DNA from: Epiperipatus broadwayi
Lineage: Eukaryota > Onychophora > Udeonychophora > Euonychophora > Peripatidae
DNA length: 64,000 nt
Direction of reading: 5' to 3'
NCBI GenBank assembly: GCA_028023455.1
Contig: JAQFVV010000143.1
Coordinates: forward strand, 2,520,001-2,584,000
Shown: piece after piece, positions 61,141 to 64,000 of the stretch
Layout of the letters: every line of letters starts with the position of its first letter
How positions within the stretch are numbered: the stretch's first letter is position 1
Translations under genes and position numbers: made by a program
The notes under the pieces: generated by a model
Told to the model about the DNA's origin: nothing
Databases searched by the model: none
Seen by the model: only the letters and a program-made list of their open reading frames with translations

Positions 61141-61346
61141 ATTTCTTTGTAAACATTGCATTTCACTTTTAAGTGCCTATAAAATTCAACTGTAGGCAAT
61201 GAATTGTTTGCTAGTGTCAGGACATCTATATTGCTATTACCAATAAATTCCCAATTTAAATAATTTTCATCATATTTTTCTTTTGGTATGCTGTTAGACA
61301 CCTGCATTTTAATATTTAATTTTAAAGAAACCAGTTTCTGCTTCAA
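61141..61346 (-). pseudogene. hAT transposase N-terminus with BED zinc-finger end
   Basis: Minus-strand frame from ATG at 61346: MKQKLVSLKLNIKMQ, EKYDENYLNWEFIGNSN, then VLTLANNSLPTVEFYRHLKV and KCNVYKE. This matches the KRKYDExYLxxGF ... CxVLANNSLxPxKLxRHLxTKHP start of ZBED5-like proteins. The first BED cysteines and the last His are not conserved (Cys follows RHLKVK). The ORF continues artificially into the LINE insertion. Same strand and order as 60130-60880. Confidence 0.7.
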
Positions 61347-62866
61347 TCACATATCTGTCAAAAGAAGTCTTTGATGCTCCTTGTTTTAAAGTTCCACCCT
61401 TTAACCAAGAATCCATAAATAGGTAATTTTTGAATATTTAAATTTTAATATTAATCACAATTGTAGTAAAAGAAAAAAAAAAGTGTTATAAAAAGATTGA
61501 GATACACAAAAGTAAATTTAAAAGAAAAGTACTAAAAAGTATCAATAACTTAAAAACAACTGTAATAAAAATGATTTGATAAAATATTTAGTAACAAAAC
61601 TAAAGATTGTGAAATAAATCAGACTATAACATATAAAATCAAATGTAAAACAGTTGAAAACTTTAGTGCTAAAATAAATACTTAATGTATTTATAATAAA
61701 AAATAACGTATATCTATTAAATAGAAAAATTGTAATAATAAATGTTCAGTCACAAAATTTACAAGAACCAATTCAGATTTATTACAATTGAAAGTGCTAA
61801 TAAAGGCTTATAATAATAACAATAATAAACTTACATATTTAGACATTAAAAGCATAAAGCTAAACTAGTCAATAAATAATCAAAATTACCCCAAATTCAC
61901 AACTCAACCAGACTAGTCAAGAAAATAAACTCTGAAACACTACCAATGGTTTCATTACTACAAGCAGACTTCTCAACTACAAAATAACAACATATTTAAA
62001 CTAAACATTATCCACAATTCCACTTCCCATACATCCTTAATATTAAAAGAACTTTTAAATAAGTTAATTACTTCAGAATTATAAAATTTTAATAATAAAG
62101 CTTGGTTGTGGTCGATGAGCAGCTATATCACACTGGATGGCGCTGTTTTCACACTAAACACATAAAAATGCCGTTTCCGCAGCCGACACCTTCGAACCTG
62201 CATTTTCTATAATACAACTTTTTTGTTGTGCTACGGATTGCAAGCCGCTATGTCGCGTCGCAGTACAGCATGTATGTTTTACGCAGCAAATACATTTTCC
62301 GAATTCGCACAGTTTATAAAATGATTACGGCTTGGGGAAAGAGTGTGTTTTTTTTAATTGGATGGAAATGTTGTTTTCATTGGATTTTTTTCTATTTTAA
62401 AGTATTGAAATGTTCAGATTTTGTAAAGTAATAATTAACAGACTTTTTACACCGTAGTGTATTGAAGTTTTAAGTAGTAAATGTTGACGAGATATATGTA
62501 TAAAGTTATTTGGAATTAGGTAACGAGTCAAGTAACGTACTGTTCGTAACATTCCACGAGACATTTTAAGATTGTACCGTGTGTATATTTTTGAAATAAA
62601 AAAAAAGCGTTAACACAAAAATATCCAGTAAGAAAAGTACAATTGTACACTGTTTTTTTAAATGTCATAAAAAGCATATATTATAAACATTTTATATATA
62701 TATATATTTGTCGTTGTTTAAAAAAGTTTTAGTTTCTTTCTTTTTCTCCGACTACTGTTATTCTTTGTTGAATATAGTTTACATTTATTGTTATCATTTA
62801 TTTTATAGATGTTAGTAAAAAAAAATATTTACAAAAATACGATTTTGATATTTTTTATTTTAACCG
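61347..62866. other. spacer; short CpG-bearing segment at 62100-62330
   Basis: Mostly AT-rich. 62100-62330 is clearly less AT-biased and holds many CG dinucleotides that are rare elsewhere (for example CCGTTTCCGCAGCCGACACC). The ORF at 62228-62431 has no recognised motif. It could be a small regulatory island or an element end. Confidence 0.4.
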
Positions 62867-62947
62867 TAAACCTAACCCTAAAGCTAACCCTAATCCTAAC
62901 CCTAAAGCTAACCCTAATCCTAAAACTAACCCTAAACGTAAGCGTAA
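62867..62947 (-). repeat. interstitial telomere-like repeat
   Basis: About 80 bases of CCCTAA-type units (CCTAACCCTAAAGCTAACCC and variants with CCTAAT and CCTAAA), reading TTAGGG on minus. Variant units recur in a higher-order pattern (CCCTAAAGCTAACCCTAAT twice). Too short and degenerate to be a chromosome end. Confidence 0.85.
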
Positions 62948-63341
62948 CAAGTTTTACTTTTAGTTATCACTCTATTTGAAATAAAAACTAGCGGTAAACA
63001 ACAACAACAAAAAAAGCCGTAACCCCAGTAAAAAGTTCTCCGATAGAAAATTGATTTTTCTAATAAAAAGAAAACTAAAAAAGACGAATCAAATTGTAAT
63101 TTGTTTATTTTATTTTACATTTATTATTATCATTTAATTTGTATACATTAATAAAAAATATTTAAAATTAAGTAATATTTAAAAAAGACAATTTTCTTTT
63201 GTTTTCATTTTCGTATTACAAAAAACACATCAAAATGATTATAATTAATGGCCCGTGAATGATCATATTTTATAATTTTAGCGTAATAACTATGCCATCG
63301 AGTGGGATATAGCAGCTATTCTATGACAACCTAAAGCTTCT

Positions 63342-64000
63342 TTATTTCATTTCTCTCAAAGACAACTTTAGCTTCATCAAAATTAATAGTGTGCTCTGTA
63401 TCTTTTTATGGATATATAAAGCAGAACTAATATATTTATTTCTAATCCTACTTTTACATACCTTTATTCTTTCATTTAAGCTCTGACCTATATATACCTT
63501 CTTACAAAAACAAAGGATAATATACACTATTGCAGGTTTAGTTTTTCTATCAAAAATTTCCTTAGTATTATTTAATAAATTATTCAAAGTAATACCTCTT
63601 TTCCAAGCACTTTTCTTATTTTCAAACAAATTAATATTTTTACATGCAATTTTATAAGAAGACAATTTAAATGGCAAAAAAATAAAATCATATTTTTCTT
63701 TATCCTTTACATCATTACAAATATTACTATTAAATAAAATACTTTTAAAACAAATTTGTTAGAGTAGCCAACACTCAAATAGTCTTTATAAAATTGATTT
63801 TTTTGAAACAAAGCTACCCACTAGAATTATTTAATCTCTTATTTTTAAAACAATAATTTCTTAAAGCAGCTACTTTATGAGATACAGATTGATAGCTATC
63901 AGGTTTAATTATAAATCTTAACTCTTTATTCTTAACATAATGACTACATATCAAATAATACATCTTTACATTTCTAATCACCAATATATCTAAAAAATTT
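63342..64000 (-). pseudogene. Penelope-like element: RT end and GIY-YIG nuclease, open at right edge
   Basis: Minus-strand reading from the right edge: FLDILVIRNVKMYYL, KPDSYQSVSHKVAALRNYC (PLE RT thumb: FLDV/I ... KPTxxxxYL ... SxHPxSHK), a stop near 63815, a frame change, then the 111-codon frame 63677-63342 with FLPFKLSSYKIAC, KRGITLNNLLNN, KPAIVYIILCFCKKVYIGQS and LNERIKVCKSRIRN. VYII and KVYIGQS are the GIY and YIG parts and the Arg in ERIK is the catalytic-type Arg. The catalytic Glu region at the end is not clear. It is an inactive copy of an endonuclease-bearing PLE and continues beyond the window. Confidence 0.8.

Noticed and set aside
60949-61161. Minus-strand 70-codon ORF
   Set aside because: Antisense to the inserted LINE C-terminus.
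62867-62947. True chromosome end
   Set aside because: Short, degenerate, and followed by more than 1 kb of non-telomeric DNA including a PLE.

Overview
This window reads as non-genic DNA from an AT-rich animal genome packed with decayed transposable elements. I find no bacterial-style genes, no CRISPR array, no rRNA or tRNA gene, and no convincing intact host gene. A metazoan source is inferred from four things. There are Ty3/gypsy and several non-LTR (LINE) lineages, Penelope-like elements (PLEs) with a GIY-YIG nuclease, hAT transposases of the ZBED5/SCAND3 type, and a degenerate CCCTAA-type telomere-like tract. An AT-rich cnidarian or lophotrochozoan would fit, but the species cannot be fixed from the sequence.

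Layout. 1-400 (minus) is an open reading frame running off the left edge with a coiled-coil repeat, probably a retroelement gag. About 0.4-6.15 kb is featureless AT-rich DNA. 6.15-8.0 kb holds a LINE gag-like ORF1 and an apparently complete apurinic-type endonuclease domain. 9.0-9.85 kb is a long palindrome of LINE C-terminal sequence. 10.3-12.3 kb and 13.1-14.6 kb are two different LINE reverse transcriptase ruins. 15.65-18.1 kb is a minus-strand gypsy ruin with a palindromic element inserted in it. 18.95-19.8 kb has a minus-strand LINE RT (FADD) and a PLE C-terminal fragment. 20.1-21.6 kb has two families of small inverted-repeat elements. 21.6-29.0 kb is a nested set of large direct and inverted repeats. 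34.2-34.75 kb has two LINE 3-prime ends. 37.9-42.8 kb is a near full-length but decayed gypsy element with both LTRs. 43.4-54.5 kb carries most copies of a palindromic retroposon family. 47.2-61.4 kb carries hAT remains, one of them split by a LINE insertion. 62.87-62.95 kb is telomere-like. 63.3-64.0 kb is a PLE RT/GIY-YIG fragment running off the right edge.

Most interesting: a family of short elements (six copies, family A), plus two singletons of the same design (B, C). Each has a self-complementary head followed by an asymmetric tail. Seven of the eight are bounded by 11-15 bp target-site duplications (five exact, two with one mismatch). This is not the form of a TIR transposon, because the two ends differ. 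Together with the long variable duplications it suggests target-primed reverse transcription giving snap-back copies. The longer A copies and both singletons contain a CTGANGA...GAAA motif resembling a hammerhead-ribozyme core. PLEs are known to carry hammerheads, and PLE fragments are present here. The link to PLEs is inference.
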